A stretch of DNA of 31,419 nucleotides from a virus, in the IMG/VR virus record IMGVR_UViG_3300009788_000236, positions 1-31,419 of that record; one strand, written 5' to 3'. The position numbers and the translations under genes were made by a program. The notes beneath the pieces are model-generated. The model saw only the letters and a program-made list of their open reading frames with translations, was not told the origin of the DNA and did no database searches. The stretch's first letter is position 1; the number at the start of each line of letters is the position of its first letter. Below are positions 12,922-21,843 of the stretch, piece by piece.

Positions 12922-13413
12922 ATGAAATGGTCTAGTTTAGGCGAAAAGATAGCAGAGTTTGCCCCGTTACTCGGTAGCGTTGTTGGCGGCCCTGCTGGTG
13001 GTGTAATCGGCTCAGTGATAGCAACAGCATTTGGTGTTGAAGATAATCCAAAGGCTATCGCCCAGGCTGTCAGAAACGATCCAGAGGCAGCGGTTAAGTT
13101 ACGCAAAATTGAACTTGATAACAAAGCCGAACTTGAGCGAATCAAGATGGAAGAAGCCAAGGCGGTTATTGCCGATAAACAAAATGCAAGATTGAGCCAT
13201 CAGCACAGTAAAATGCCAGCGGTATTGAGTGGCGTTTTATCATTAGTGATTGTTGGCATTATCTATTTACTATTTTATACGCCGGTTCCAGAGGGTAGCA
13301 AGGACGTTTTATTTATGCTACTGGGTGTTGTCGTTAAAGAGTGGGGCGGTGCAATGCAATACTGGTTTGGCACAACACGATCCAGTGCAAATAAAGATAT
13401 GAAAGGGAGGTAA
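12922..13413 (+). CDS. Holin of the 3-TM gene-transfer-agent type
   Basis: A 163-residue protein with a glycine-rich N-terminal hydrophobic part (about residues 11-38), a charged helical middle (KLRKIELDNKAELERIKMEE) and two membrane segments at about 95-118 and 125-145. This fits the 3-TM holin family (GTA_holin_3TM). It would form the membrane lesion that lets the M15 endolysin reach the cell wall. AAGGA lies within the upstream gene end. Confidence 0.78.
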   Translation: MKWSSLGEKIAEFAPLLGSVVGGPAGGVIGSVIATAFGVEDNPKAIAQAVRNDPEAAVKLRKIELDNKAELERIKMEEAKAVIADKQNARLSHQHSKMPAVLSGVLSLVIVGIIYLLFYTPVPEGSKDVLFMLLGVVVKEWGGAMQYWFGTTRSSANKDMKGR

Positions 13414-13418
13414 ATAGA

Positions 13419-13844
13419 GTGACAACAATCGCATATCACCACAAATCAAAAACAATCGCAGTCGATAGTCGGTACACCAGAGGCGATATCATAGAGACTG
13501 ATAAAGGACGCAAAACGAAAACAAATGATCGCGGACTATGGGTATTCGCAGGTGCATCGTGTGACTATGATGCTCTAATGCTACTTAATCACGGAGATAA
13601 GGTTGATATAAGACCCGCTTGTGGTGCAATATTAATATCAGACGGAGATGCTTATTCGGTTGATACTGATAATAATGGCGTTTGTTCAATCGAGATATTA
13701 ACCGAGGACTTAACTGTTGGCTCGGGACAATATTTCGCAATGGCAGCAATGGATTTCGGCAAATCCGCAAAAGAGGCCGTGAAATACGCAGCAACACGCG
13801 ATATATACACAGGTGGCAAAGTCCACGAATTTAAGTTAAAATAG
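13419..13844 (+). CDS. Proteasome beta/HslV-like Ntn-hydrolase fold protein
   Basis: The 141-residue product opens MTTIAYHHKSKTIAVDSRYT, like HslV and proteasome beta subunits (Thr after Met, then an aspartate about 15 residues on). LWVFAGASCDYDALM aligns with VIAGFAGGTADAFTL of HslV. Removal of Met would expose Thr2 as an N-terminal nucleophile; a lysine pair lies 30-33 residues later. It is either a peptidase or a catalytically dead relative. It starts at GTG 13419 with GGAGG 8 nt upstream, directly after the holin. Confidence 0.7.
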   Translation: MTTIAYHHKSKTIAVDSRYTRGDIIETDKGRKTKTNDRGLWVFAGASCDYDALMLLNHGDKVDIRPACGAILISDGDAYSVDTDNNGVCSIEILTEDLTVGSGQYFAMAAMDFGKSAKEAVKYAATRDIYTGGKVHEFKLK

Positions 13845-13863
13845 TGATATTAGGAGATAAGTT

Positions 13864-14064
13864 ATGCCAACAGTAGAAAGCGGCTTGAGATGGTTTAGAG
13901 ATAAACTATCAAGCATGATAATGCCACTCCAGAACGATGATGTGACTACTGACTCGTTAAGGGTAAAAATAACCAGAGAAGGGGTTGATTTAGATATCGA
14001 CTCGCTGCTGACTAATCGGATTGTTACCGAGAATATGCAAAAAATTAAGGCGATGAAATTATGA
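13864..14064 (+). CDS. Unknown small protein (66 aa)
   Basis: The product (MPTVESGLRWFRDKLSSMIM...) has an amphipathic N-terminal helix and an acidic middle, with no recognised motif. AGGAG lies 7 nt before ATG. Its stop overlaps the next start (ATGA). Confidence 0.7.
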   Translation: MPTVESGLRWFRDKLSSMIMPLQNDDVTTDSLRVKITREGVDLDIDSLLTNRIVTENMQKIKAMKL

Positions 14065-14156
14065 ATAGCGAATACGATGGCGTTACAAGCGATGAAGAAC
14101 AACTTTGTGATACAATGCCACCAATCTGCATCGATAACGGATTTACAGGCGTTTAA
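14061..14156 (+). CDS. Tiny acidic ORF (31 aa)
   Basis: ATG 14061 overlaps the previous stop in ATGA. It encodes 31 acidic residues ending NGFTGV. Support is the overlap and a credible stop-start layout; the product has no recognised motif. It could be non-functional. Confidence 0.45.
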   Translation: MNSEYDGVTSDEEQLCDTMPPICIDNGFTGV

Positions 14157-14189
14157 CCATAGATTTTTAACACAACCGAAGGAACGACT

Positions 14190-14276
14190 ATGCCAGGCAA
14201 TCCAAACCCAACACCCGAACCGCAAACAGGCACAGGTGATGGTCAGACTAGGCCACCACCAAAGCCAGAAGAATGA
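14190..14276 (+). CDS. Tiny proline-rich protein (28 aa)
   Basis: ATG 14190 (AAGGA 6 nt upstream) encodes 28 residues rich in Pro, Gly, Thr and Gln (MPGNPNPTPEPQTG...PPPKPEE). It overlaps the next start in ATGA. Similar small proline-rich ORFs are common in phage lysis/tail-fibre regions. Confidence 0.55.
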   Translation: MPGNPNPTPEPQTGTGDGQTRPPPKPEE

Positions 14277-14746
14277 TCAACTTACTATTCATAGCATTAT
14301 TCAGTTTATTTTTATTCCATAGCAGGACTAGGGTTAGCGCCCTTGTTCTGCTTTTTGCGTATGCTATTTATTTTATTTACATTAAAGGTCTTATCGGGTT
14401 TGATATGTATTTCTTCAAAGCCTGTATTGATCTTGCTATATTCAGTGTATTAATGATCACCTACCATGATAGAAACAAAAATTTGGAGCGAGTTGCATTA
14501 TGCGCATTGTCTCTTGTTTGCATCAATAGTATAGGTTTTACAATGTATTGGTACTACATGCAGCCAACGATTTATAATATTTTATGTACAATGATGATGC
14601 TGGCTCAAATATACTTTTTGACAAGGACTTTGGACAATGGAATACGAGTATATAAGGGGCGCAATTGGCTTTATTATCCTAATCTTGGCTGGCTTTATTG
14701 TGTGGCTAAGTTGCATCCTGTCCAAATTAAGGAAGAAAATTCATGA
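14273..14746 (+). CDS. Polytopic membrane protein (157 aa)
   Basis: Four to five hydrophobic segments are visible: about residues 2-15, 22-40, 44-62, 70-90 and 95-115. A basic C-terminal tail follows. It has no recognised family; candidates are an accessory holin or an inner-membrane protein. It overlaps both neighbours (ATGA at each junction), so it belongs to the lysis operon. Confidence 0.75.
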   Translation: MINLLFIALFSLFLFHSRTRVSALVLLFAYAIYFIYIKGLIGFDMYFFKACIDLAIFSVLMITYHDRNKNLERVALCALSLVCINSIGFTMYWYYMQPTIYNILCTMMMLAQIYFLTRTLDNGIRVYKGRNWLYYPNLGWLYCVAKLHPVQIKEENS

Positions 14747-15033
14747 ACACCCTTGCAGAGATATCGACAGCGATAAAGACTGGAGCGGTAACGGCAGCAA
14801 CAAGCCCTAAAACTGGAGTCGCCACATTAGCAGTAGCAGCGGTTGAAAAGTGGTGGATTGAGTGGGGTAATGCATTTATCGATGCTTGCGCAACCATAGT
14901 TGGGCTTATAGTTTTTATTTTACTGGGTGTTGTCTACTTTCAAACGATAATCAAAAAGCGGATAGAAATCAAAATCGGCATAAGAACATTAGAAGAATTA
15001 GACGCAAAGAAAAAACTCCGCGAAGGCAAGTAA
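14743..15033 (+). CDS. Small single-TM protein (96 aa)
   Basis: An alanine/threonine-rich N-terminus is followed by one membrane helix (about residues 47-69, ATIVGLIVFILLGVVYF) and a basic C-terminal tail (KKRIEIKIGIRTLEELDAKK). It may be a second holin-like or spanin-region component. ATG 14743 overlaps the previous stop, with AAGGAAG upstream. Confidence 0.7.
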   Translation: MNTLAEISTAIKTGAVTAATSPKTGVATLAVAAVEKWWIEWGNAFIDACATIVGLIVFILLGVVYFQTIIKKRIEIKIGIRTLEELDAKKKLREGK

Positions 15034-16722
15034 ATGCCCACTATAATAAACTACGATTTATCAACTTCCGACAAAGGCACAGGCAATACCCGCTATACGT
15101 TGATTCAAGATTGGCTCGACGAGATGCTGATTGCTTACCCTGATTTAGTCGCTTCTGATGTAGTGCCAAGACTCAATATTTATAACGATTTTGGTGCGGG
15201 ATTAAGCGAAAACCGCATTGATTTTAATAATTTCACAACAGACTCTACACGAAAGTTTATCCTTGAGGTTGTTGATGGTGAACGGCACGATGGCACACCC
15301 GGCACCGGCTTTCATTTAACCCATAATACGATTGAATTTATATTTATATTTAGAGACAGACACGTAGATATTATTGGTTTTGAACTGTCATGCCCAAGTG
15401 CAACAAAAGAAGTATTTTACGCTCCAGACAACGCACTAATAAAAGATTTCCTTATCCATGACTATGGCACAAAAAACGTAATAAATCACGGCGGCAACAC
15501 TTGCCGGATGGAAAATGGCATTATATACAATATAGCACCAGCAGCATCGGGTGACACATCCATACCTGTTCGACACTCAATACTAAATAACGTCATAATA
15601 TGCGCAGAAGATTCGACAGGAGCGGTAGCGGGTGGCTACAATGGTGACATTGTTGTTCATGAGTCAGAATGTAACGATGTTTATATCTACCACGATCACG
15701 AAATGGTCACATACGAGACATTCAGAGGTTGCACAGGTGACTATAACGCCGCACTAGCAATCAATGGCACAATCCCCGGCGGCAATAGCATTAACATCAC
15801 AGACGCTAGTGATTTAAACGATCCGATAAACGATGATTACCGACTCAAATCAGGCTCAAGCTTGCGAACATCAGGCACAGGCGGCGGGGTTTTGGGTGCT
15901 GATTTTATAGTAAGCGCCGAAGGGGAATTTAATGTATACTGGATACCAACAAACAGGATTCAAACGATGAAAAAGAACGTAGCAGGTCAAAATGCAGGGT
16001 TTAAAGCCGTGAATATCTCGGATGGATTAGCATTTACCTCTGCCATTTCAGTATTTGTTCAAAAAGATAACGGTTCGAGAATAGCCGGGGCTGGAGTTGT
16101 TACCCATAAAGGTGGGGGGAATCACAATTACGTTCCGACACAAGCGGAAACCAACGGTGATTATATTAAGTTTTCAGCGGAGGCTGCCGGAGCTGTTATA
16201 GACTCAGAAATCGTATACCCAACATACCCTCAGACAACCGATAACGACACAAAGATTAGCGCAATCCCAACAGTCGATCACACATCAGCAATCGCAGCAA
16301 TCCCGACTACAGATTATTCATCTTCAATAACAAGTATATTAGCAGACACTAATGAACTTCAACTAAATCAAGATAACTGGAACACGGCAACCGGATTCAA
16401 CACAGTCGCACCAGATAATGCCAGCATAACGGCTATTCTAGCGGATACTAACGAGTTACAAACTAATCAAGGCAATTGGCTTACTGCAACCGGCTTTAAC
16501 ACTGTAGCGCCTGATAACACATCAATAGCACTAATACTGGCAGACACTAACGAGCTCCAGGGTAATCAAAGCAATTGGTTAACGGCAACAGGATTCTCAA
16601 CACATACGGCGGCGGATATTTGGGCAGCAGCAACGAGGTCGCTAACAGTAGGGGTAGATATAATTAAAATAAGAGGCCATGCACTAACTGGTGACGGATC
16701 AGCCGCTCCATTTGATGTCTAA
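15034..16722 (+). CDS. Beta-helix fibre/virion-type protein with 33-residue repeats
   Basis: The 562-residue product has an N-terminal region resembling right-handed parallel beta-helix proteins, with the NDDYRLKSGSSLRTSGTG hallmark near 260-280. A beta-rich middle module follows (about 300-400). Next come three 33-residue repeats (ILADTNELQ.NQ.NW.TATGF), and a C-terminal AADIWAAATRSLTVG cap. Such proteins are usually fibres or adhesins of virions. It starts directly at the previous stop (AAGG 7 nt upstream). Its position between lysis genes and terminase is unusual for a tail fibre. Confidence 0.68.
   Translation: MPTIINYDLSTSDKGTGNTRYTLIQDWLDEMLIAYPDLVASDVVPRLNIYNDFGAGLSENRIDFNNFTTDSTRKFILEVVDGERHDGTPGTGFHLTHNTIEFIFIFRDRHVDIIGFELSCPSATKEVFYAPDNALIKDFLIHDYGTKNVINHGGNTCRMENGIIYNIAPAASGDTSIPVRHSILNNVIICAEDSTGAVAGGYNGDIVVHESECNDVYIYHDHEMVTYETFRGCTGDYNAALAINGTIPGGNSINITDASDLNDPINDDYRLKSGSSLRTSGTGGGVLGADFIVSAEGEFNVYWIPTNRIQTMKKNVAGQNAGFKAVNISDGLAFTSAISVFVQKDNGSRIAGAGVVTHKGGGNHNYVPTQAETNGDYIKFSAEAAGAVIDSEIVYPTYPQTTDNDTKISAIPTVDHTSAIAAIPTTDYSSSITSILADTNELQLNQDNWNTATGFNTVAPDNASITAILADTNELQTNQGNWLTATGFNTVAPDNTSIALILADTNELQGNQSNWLTATGFSTHTAADIWAAATRSLTVGVDIIKIRGHALTGDGSAAPFDV
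16324..16620 (+). repeat. Three 99-bp coding repeats
   Basis: Units begin at 16324, 16423 and 16522, exactly 99 bp apart, and encode the repeated SI...ILADTNELQ.NQ.NW segment. The protein units are close to identical while many third positions differ, so the repeats are old and selected at protein level. Confidence 0.85.
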
Positions 16723-16922
16723 TGAGTTTATCTATTGACGGGCTATTTAAAGCAGGGTTATTTTCTGAGACACTATTTGCAGATGGATTATTTAGAGAAG
16801 GAGAAGTAAGTATAAGTGCAACATGGTCAGTCAAAGCAATTCAGACAACGGAATGGACACATCACCCATGCGAATTAGATAATTGGTCAGAGGTTGCAAA
16901 AACAAATACAACATGGTCTTAA
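16722..16922 (+). CDS. Small partner of the fibre-like protein (66 aa)
   Basis: Start overlaps the previous stop in TAATG. The N-terminus repeats the pattern DGLFKAGLF/ADGLFREG, and the C-terminus repeats tryptophan/threonine motifs (NWSEVAKTNTTWS). Small proteins of this type follow fibre-like genes in several phages. A structural or assembly role is likely; no family name is certain. Confidence 0.65.
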   Translation: MSLSIDGLFKAGLFSETLFADGLFREGEVSISATWSVKAIQTTEWTHHPCELDNWSEVAKTNTTWS

Positions 16923-17033
16923 TTACGATTTAAACGCAATAAAAGCGAATAACTATTCAAATTAGTAAGTAAATAGGCGGGGATATATATCAAATACCGT
17001 TTATTTATGCAAATAACCGAATTAAGAGGAAAT

Positions 17034-17522
17034 ATGGCAGCACCTAAAGGCAATCAATTCTGGAAAGCAAGAGCCAAGCATGGTCGGGATAAGATATTTA
17101 AAACTCCCGACATCATGTTTGAGGCTGCTTGTGAGTATTTCCAATGGTGCGAAGATAACCCGCTAAATAAAGCTATAGTCTACCAAGGCGTTGTAACTGG
17201 ACAAGAGAGCCTATTAAGGGCAATGACTATTAAAGGCTTGTGTATTTTCCTGCATGTTAACTCGGTTTATTTCAATAAATTTGAATCTGAATTAAATAAA
17301 GAAACCGATGAGGGGAAAGATTTTTGCAAAGTCATAAATGCAATCAAAGAAATAATCGAAATTCAGAAGTTTGAGGGCGCTAGTGCTGGCCTATTAAATC
17401 CAAATATTATTGCAAGAGATTTAGGTCTGAGTGATAAAATAAATCAGGAGGTTACAGGCAAAGATGGCGGGCCAGTAGAAGTAAACACATTCAACTTTAT
17501 CCCAGTGAAGTCTGATGGCTAA
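17034..17522 (+). CDS. Terminase small subunit
   Basis: The 162-residue product begins MAAPKGNQFWKARAKHGRDK, like gp3-type small terminases. Helical DNA-binding N-terminal half, then a conserved acidic/charged C-terminal region. It recognises the packaging site and activates the large subunit. ATG 17034 has GAGG 4 nt upstream and is preferred over the in-frame ATG at 17007. It overlaps the large subunit by 8 nt. Confidence 0.82.
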   Translation: MAAPKGNQFWKARAKHGRDKIFKTPDIMFEAACEYFQWCEDNPLNKAIVYQGVVTGQESLLRAMTIKGLCIFLHVNSVYFNKFESELNKETDEGKDFCKVINAIKEIIEIQKFEGASAGLLNPNIIARDLGLSDKINQEVTGKDGGPVEVNTFNFIPVKSDG

Positions 17523-19068
17523 CATAGATATTGAGTATGTTAGCAAGCTTCACCCAATCTTTACTAAACCCAAGCGAATTAAAATAATTGTTGGTGGTCG
17601 TGGCTCAACCAAATCAACGGGCATTGCTGATTATGTTGCTGCTAAACTAACAAACGGTGAATTGTGGTGTTGTGCCAGGGAAAACCAAAACTCAATCGAG
17701 GAGTCAGTACACCGAACCATACTCGACGAAATAGCCAGATTAAATATAAATGGCTTTGACGACACAAAGACATCAATCACACATCCTTCAGGTGGTCGTA
17801 CATTCTATCGCGGCCTAGCTCGCAACATAACCTCACTTAAATCTACACTATCGGGCGTTGATGGCTTATGGATTGAAGAAGGCGAGGACATATCAGCCAA
17901 CACATTAAGAGTATTAACTGCATCCGTTCGGTTAAGTGCTAAAGACACTGAGGCTTTACTTGATGGTAATAAGTTAACCAACATTGACCAGCTTAATGAT
18001 CTCTTGCTTGACTCCGATATGAAGATGCCTGAAATAATAATAACTATGAATCGGGGCAAAAGGTGCGGCGCAGTAGCTCAGAAGTGGCTAGCAAGGGCTG
18101 ATAGTGAGTTAGCAAGGTGTGGATACTACGAAGATGATACAATCATGGTCTGTCAGATGAATTACACTGATATGCCTCAGTCATGGTTCATAGCTTCAGG
18201 CCTGGAGCAGGAGCGATTAGATGATGTCGATAAGCTAACCCAGGCTCAGTACGATCACAAATGGCATGGTGCATATCTTGATGAAGTAGAAAACTCAATA
18301 ATTAAACCTGAATGGGTTGATGCGTGTAAGGATGCGCATAAACTGGAAAGGCTCAAGAAAGTATTTGAACCTCACGGCGCTAAGATAGTATCACACGATC
18401 CTTTTGATGATGGTGGCGATGCTGCTGGACTTGCATTAAGACATGGATCAATCATTAAAGCAGTCAAGAGTAAAACATCTGGTGAAATTGATGAGTGTTG
18501 CGATTGGGCAACAGATCACGCCCTGGAATGGAATGCTGACATATTTCGCTGGGATGGCGGCGGCATGGGTACTGGACTCAAGCGACAAGTATCAGATAAC
18601 TTTAAAGGCACTAAGGTTCAATACCAGATATTCGATGGCTCATTATCAGGCAAAGGCATGGACAATGCTGAAAAGGTTTACTTGCCAGACGAAGCTCAGC
18701 GAGATGCCAACCCTAAGAAGTTTAAGGACACATTCAGGAATAACCGGGCGCTTTACTATACCGACTTGGCTGATCGTTGTTATAACACTTACAGGTGTGT
18801 TGTCAAAGGGCAATATGTTGATCCTGACATAATGATTAGCTTTGATAGCGATGGAATTCAAGATTGGGAGTTGCTAAGAACTCAACTGTGCAGCATACCG
18901 AAGAAAGATAACGCTAACGATTTGATACAGATACTAGGTAAAGCAGAGATGAAGCTATTAAGCATTGAATCGCCCAATGAAGCTGATTGTGTTATGATGT
19001 CATTAGCTAAAGCACCAGCTAAGCAACAGTGGCGTGAAAACAAGCAAAGAACCAGGAAGAGAGCATAA
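17515..19068 (+). CDS. Terminase large subunit (packaging ATPase/nuclease)
   Basis: A 517-residue terminase. Walker A GGRGSTKS at 27-34, Walker B VDGLWIEE at 115-122 with the catalytic glutamate at its end. The C-terminal half has the nuclease-type acidic residues, with SHDPFDDGG near 294 and RWDGGGMG near 345. It is the motor that pumps DNA into the prohead and cuts it. It overlaps the portal start (TAATG). Confidence 0.93.
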   Translation: MANIDIEYVSKLHPIFTKPKRIKIIVGGRGSTKSTGIADYVAAKLTNGELWCCARENQNSIEESVHRTILDEIARLNINGFDDTKTSITHPSGGRTFYRGLARNITSLKSTLSGVDGLWIEEGEDISANTLRVLTASVRLSAKDTEALLDGNKLTNIDQLNDLLLDSDMKMPEIIITMNRGKRCGAVAQKWLARADSELARCGYYEDDTIMVCQMNYTDMPQSWFIASGLEQERLDDVDKLTQAQYDHKWHGAYLDEVENSIIKPEWVDACKDAHKLERLKKVFEPHGAKIVSHDPFDDGGDAAGLALRHGSIIKAVKSKTSGEIDECCDWATDHALEWNADIFRWDGGGMGTGLKRQVSDNFKGTKVQYQIFDGSLSGKGMDNAEKVYLPDEAQRDANPKKFKDTFRNNRALYYTDLADRCYNTYRCVVKGQYVDPDIMISFDSDGIQDWELLRTQLCSIPKKDNANDLIQILGKAEMKLLSIESPNEADCVMMSLAKAPAKQQWRENKQRTRKRA

Positions 19069-21134
19069 TGGCAAAGATGAAAGAGACTGACTTAGTAACG
19101 CTACTTGATGCTGCTAACAGTGACTCAGTTGCATTCAGCGGCGAGTTCAATGCTGCCAGTGAGCAAGCGCTTGAGTATTACATGGGCATGCCATTTGGTG
19201 ACGAAGAAGAAGGCCGGTCAAGCTTAATATCAACCGATGTTCAAGACGTTGTTGAAGCCGATATGCCATCACTCGCAAGGACTTTCCTTGGCTCAAGTCA
19301 AGTAATGAAGTTCACGCCTTTATCTGATAAACCTGAAGATGAGAAGGAAGCGGATCAGAAAACTAAATACGTCAACTGGTTAATACGCCATCAACCCGAA
19401 AGCTTTGCAACACTTCACGGATGGATGAAATCAGCAGAGATCCAAAAAATATCAGTCGTTAAATACTTTGTCGAGGATACACTAAAAACAACTGAGCATG
19501 AGTTCACCGGGTTAAGTGACTTTGAAGCCGTTGCGCTTGAAGAAGATTTAAACGATGAGGATGTGAAGTCAGTTGACATTGCCGAAACAACCGAGCCAGA
19601 AGAAGATGGCAAGTTTGATATTACTTTCCGTGTTACTAAGGGCCAGCAAAAGCTACGAATTTGCGGTATCAGATTAGATAACTTCAGAGTTTCACGATTT
19701 GCAACCAGCTTGGAAGATGCTGAACTTGTCGGTGATGATGAAATACTCACAAGAGGTGAATTACTATCACAGGGATTCACACGCAAGCAGATAAGCGAAA
19801 TAACACGCATAGGTGCAGACCAAAACGAAAATAATCAGTCTCAACTTAAAGATGTAACATTCCACGATGAAAACGATAGCGATGATTCAGACGGTAACGA
19901 GATCACAGATTGGGCAAGCGAAGAAATATTAATCGAGAACCGATACGTTAGGATTGACTTTGATGATGATGGCATTGCAGAGCGACGGTATGTTAGGAAG
20001 TCAGGGCAAATTGTTTTAGTCAACGAACCTTTCGATCATGTTCCCTATGCTGCATTATCTGCCATCTTAATGCCTCACAAGCTTATTGGTCGTAGTCGTG
20101 CAGAGTTAGTAATGGAAACGCAACGGGCAAAGTCTGAGATGCTTCGTGGTGCTGCTGATAACACGTATATGGTAAACAATCCCCGCAACCTAGCAGACGA
20201 AAACGTAAACATTGACGAATTAAACGATGTAATTGCTTACGGTACGGTTCAAGTCAAAGGCGAGGGTACGGCGGCAAGTTCAATATTCCCGCTAACAGTT
20301 CCATTTGTTGCCGATAAAGCGATCATGATGCTTAACTATCTTGATCAGCAACGAGCAAACCGAACCGGCGCATTAGCAACATCGCAATCACTGAACGCTG
20401 ATGATCTTAATCAGGAGACAGCGACCCGATTCACAGGTATCGAGAAGTCAGGTGCGGAGAAGGTCGAGTTAGTCGCTCGGGTATTCGCTGAAACAGGATG
20501 GGCTAAACTATTTGAAGGTGTTGCGTGGATGGTCGGGCGCTTCCAGAATACCGAAGTTGAAGTTATGGTATTGGGTGAGCAATTAACCGTTGACCCGACC
20601 AATTGGAAGTTTGATCACCACGTTGTTTCCGAGGTGGGCTTAGCAATATCAGATAACGAAGAATCGGTTCAGACTTTAACCGGTATCATGGCAGACCAGA
20701 ACATTCTAAAGGCTGAGGGTAGCACATTAGTCGATGATAAGAAGCGATATAACGTACGTGAGCGATTAATCAAGGCAACTGGCCTTGGTAGTATCAGAGA
20801 CTTTTACAACGACCCTGAAGCACCAGAGGAAACATTGCTTGCTGAAAATGAAGTAATGCGCCAACAACTTGAATTGATGGGGCAACAGTTACAAGCATCA
20901 GCCAACCCACTTGCGGAGGCGGAAGCAATCAAGCGAGAGGGTGACATTGCAATTGCGCGGGGTAAGCTAAGCCTTGATGCTGCTAAATTGCAAGCAGATA
21001 GCCAACAAGCCGATGCACAGTTAATACTTGACCAGCGTAAACAGTTAAGCGATTTAGCTATCAAGATAACCGAGTTAGAATTACAGGCTGGCAAAGACTT
21101 AAGCAAACAAGTCGAAGATAACAAACAGGTATAA
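19068..21134 (+). CDS. Portal protein (P22/p19 podovirus type)
   Basis: A 688-residue portal. The N-terminal part has DVQDVVEADMPSLARTFLG and a segment near 110-140 typical of the podoviral portal family. The C-terminal 120 residues form a glutamine/alanine-rich coiled coil (EAIKREGDIAIARGKLSLD), like the P22 barrel. It forms the dodecameric gateway at one capsid vertex. Start overlaps the terminase stop. Confidence 0.9.
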   Translation: MAKMKETDLVTLLDAANSDSVAFSGEFNAASEQALEYYMGMPFGDEEEGRSSLISTDVQDVVEADMPSLARTFLGSSQVMKFTPLSDKPEDEKEADQKTKYVNWLIRHQPESFATLHGWMKSAEIQKISVVKYFVEDTLKTTEHEFTGLSDFEAVALEEDLNDEDVKSVDIAETTEPEEDGKFDITFRVTKGQQKLRICGIRLDNFRVSRFATSLEDAELVGDDEILTRGELLSQGFTRKQISEITRIGADQNENNQSQLKDVTFHDENDSDDSDGNEITDWASEEILIENRYVRIDFDDDGIAERRYVRKSGQIVLVNEPFDHVPYAALSAILMPHKLIGRSRAELVMETQRAKSEMLRGAADNTYMVNNPRNLADENVNIDELNDVIAYGTVQVKGEGTAASSIFPLTVPFVADKAIMMLNYLDQQRANRTGALATSQSLNADDLNQETATRFTGIEKSGAEKVELVARVFAETGWAKLFEGVAWMVGRFQNTEVEVMVLGEQLTVDPTNWKFDHHVVSEVGLAISDNEESVQTLTGIMADQNILKAEGSTLVDDKKRYNVRERLIKATGLGSIRDFYNDPEAPEETLLAENEVMRQQLELMGQQLQASANPLAEAEAIKREGDIAIARGKLSLDAAKLQADSQQADAQLILDQRKQLSDLAIKITELELQAGKDLSKQVEDNKQV

Positions 21135-21137
21135 CTA

Positions 21138-21160
21138 AAGCCCTGTTATTAGCAGGGCTT
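21138..21160. terminator. Bidirectional terminator between portal and moron
   Basis: AAGCCCTG (21138-21145), loop TTATTAG, CAGGGCTT (21153-21160): a perfect 8-bp stem with T-rich flanks on both strands. It lies between the convergent portal and moron genes and can end transcripts from either side. Confidence 0.8.
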
Positions 21161-21554
21161 ATTTATCATCGCCATATCCCATAACAGTAACACCATAGAT
21201 TAAAAACGAATCACTGGTTTTTTCTTTGACATCATGGATAAACCAATCATAGACAGCATTAAATTGATCTCTGTCATAGTTTATAAATTTATACCCATCA
21301 TCAAGATTAGAAACTGTGAATATATTCTTCACTAATTGCTCAAGACTTACGCCGCTATATTCTTTTCTGAGTGGATCTGGCTTCTTGGTTACTTTGTAAT
21401 CGTTAATAATCTCCATGCTGTCAAGATCATCAACAGGAATTTCATGCGCCTTACCCTTGTGCTCAACTCCTTTAATGATCACCTTTTGAGTATCTTCAAC
21501 ATCAAACCCCGATGCTTCGATGAACGCCCTTAGTAATTTTATCTCGTTAGTCAT
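21159..21554 (-). CDS. Moron protein B, unknown (131 aa)
   Basis: The product (MTNEIKLLRAFIEASGFDVE...) is acidic and soluble, with mixed alpha/beta prediction and no known motif. AGGA is 6 nt before ATG. It is second in the two-gene inverted cassette; the upstream gene ends three bases before. An accessory, defence or counter-defence role is inferred from the layout only. Confidence 0.72.
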   Translation of the reverse strand: MTNEIKLLRAFIEASGFDVEDTQKVIIKGVEHKGKAHEIPVDDLDSMEIINDYKVTKKPDPLRKEYSGVSLEQLVKNIFTVSNLDDGYKFINYDRDQFNAVYDWFIHDVKEKTSDSFLIYGVTVMGYGDDK

Positions 21555-21556
21555 GA

Positions 21557-21814
21557 TTATTCCTCGCCGGTTTTGTCGCGTAACTCAGTATTTAGATAGT
21601 TAATTACACTTTCTAAATACTGCTTTTTAGTTATGTTATACACCTCAACTGATGTCATTCCGTTTAACTCATGCCTTTCAGTGGTGAAGTGATCACTATG
21701 TTCCTTTACGAATAAAGGGGATTTTAAATTATCCAGCATTTTGGCAATGTCACTAATAACTGCGTCACATATATGTTCAATAACTAAATCTTCGTTTGTT
21801 CTAATCTTAATCAT
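21557..21814 (-). CDS. Moron protein A, unknown (85 aa)
   Basis: A small acidic product (MIKIRTNEDLVIEHICDAVI...) with a helical character and no known family. AGGA lies 6 nt before ATG 21814. It is the first gene behind box promoter 9. Confidence 0.72.
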   Translation of the reverse strand: MIKIRTNEDLVIEHICDAVISDIAKMLDNLKSPLFVKEHSDHFTTERHELNGMTSVEVYNITKKQYLESVINYLNTELRDKTGEE

Positions 21815-21843
21815 TATTATTCCTAAATTAAAATTTCCCTCTA

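Noticed and set aside
14077-14322. 81-residue open frame on the plus strand.
   Set aside because: It overlaps three better-supported genes in other frames (14061, 14190, 14273), which show ATGA overlaps and ribosome sites.
16923-17033. Possible promoter before the terminase genes (ATATAT near 16985).
   Set aside because: No -35 at proper spacing and no FNR-like box. The 111-bp gap otherwise holds only AT-rich sequence and the terminase ribosome site.
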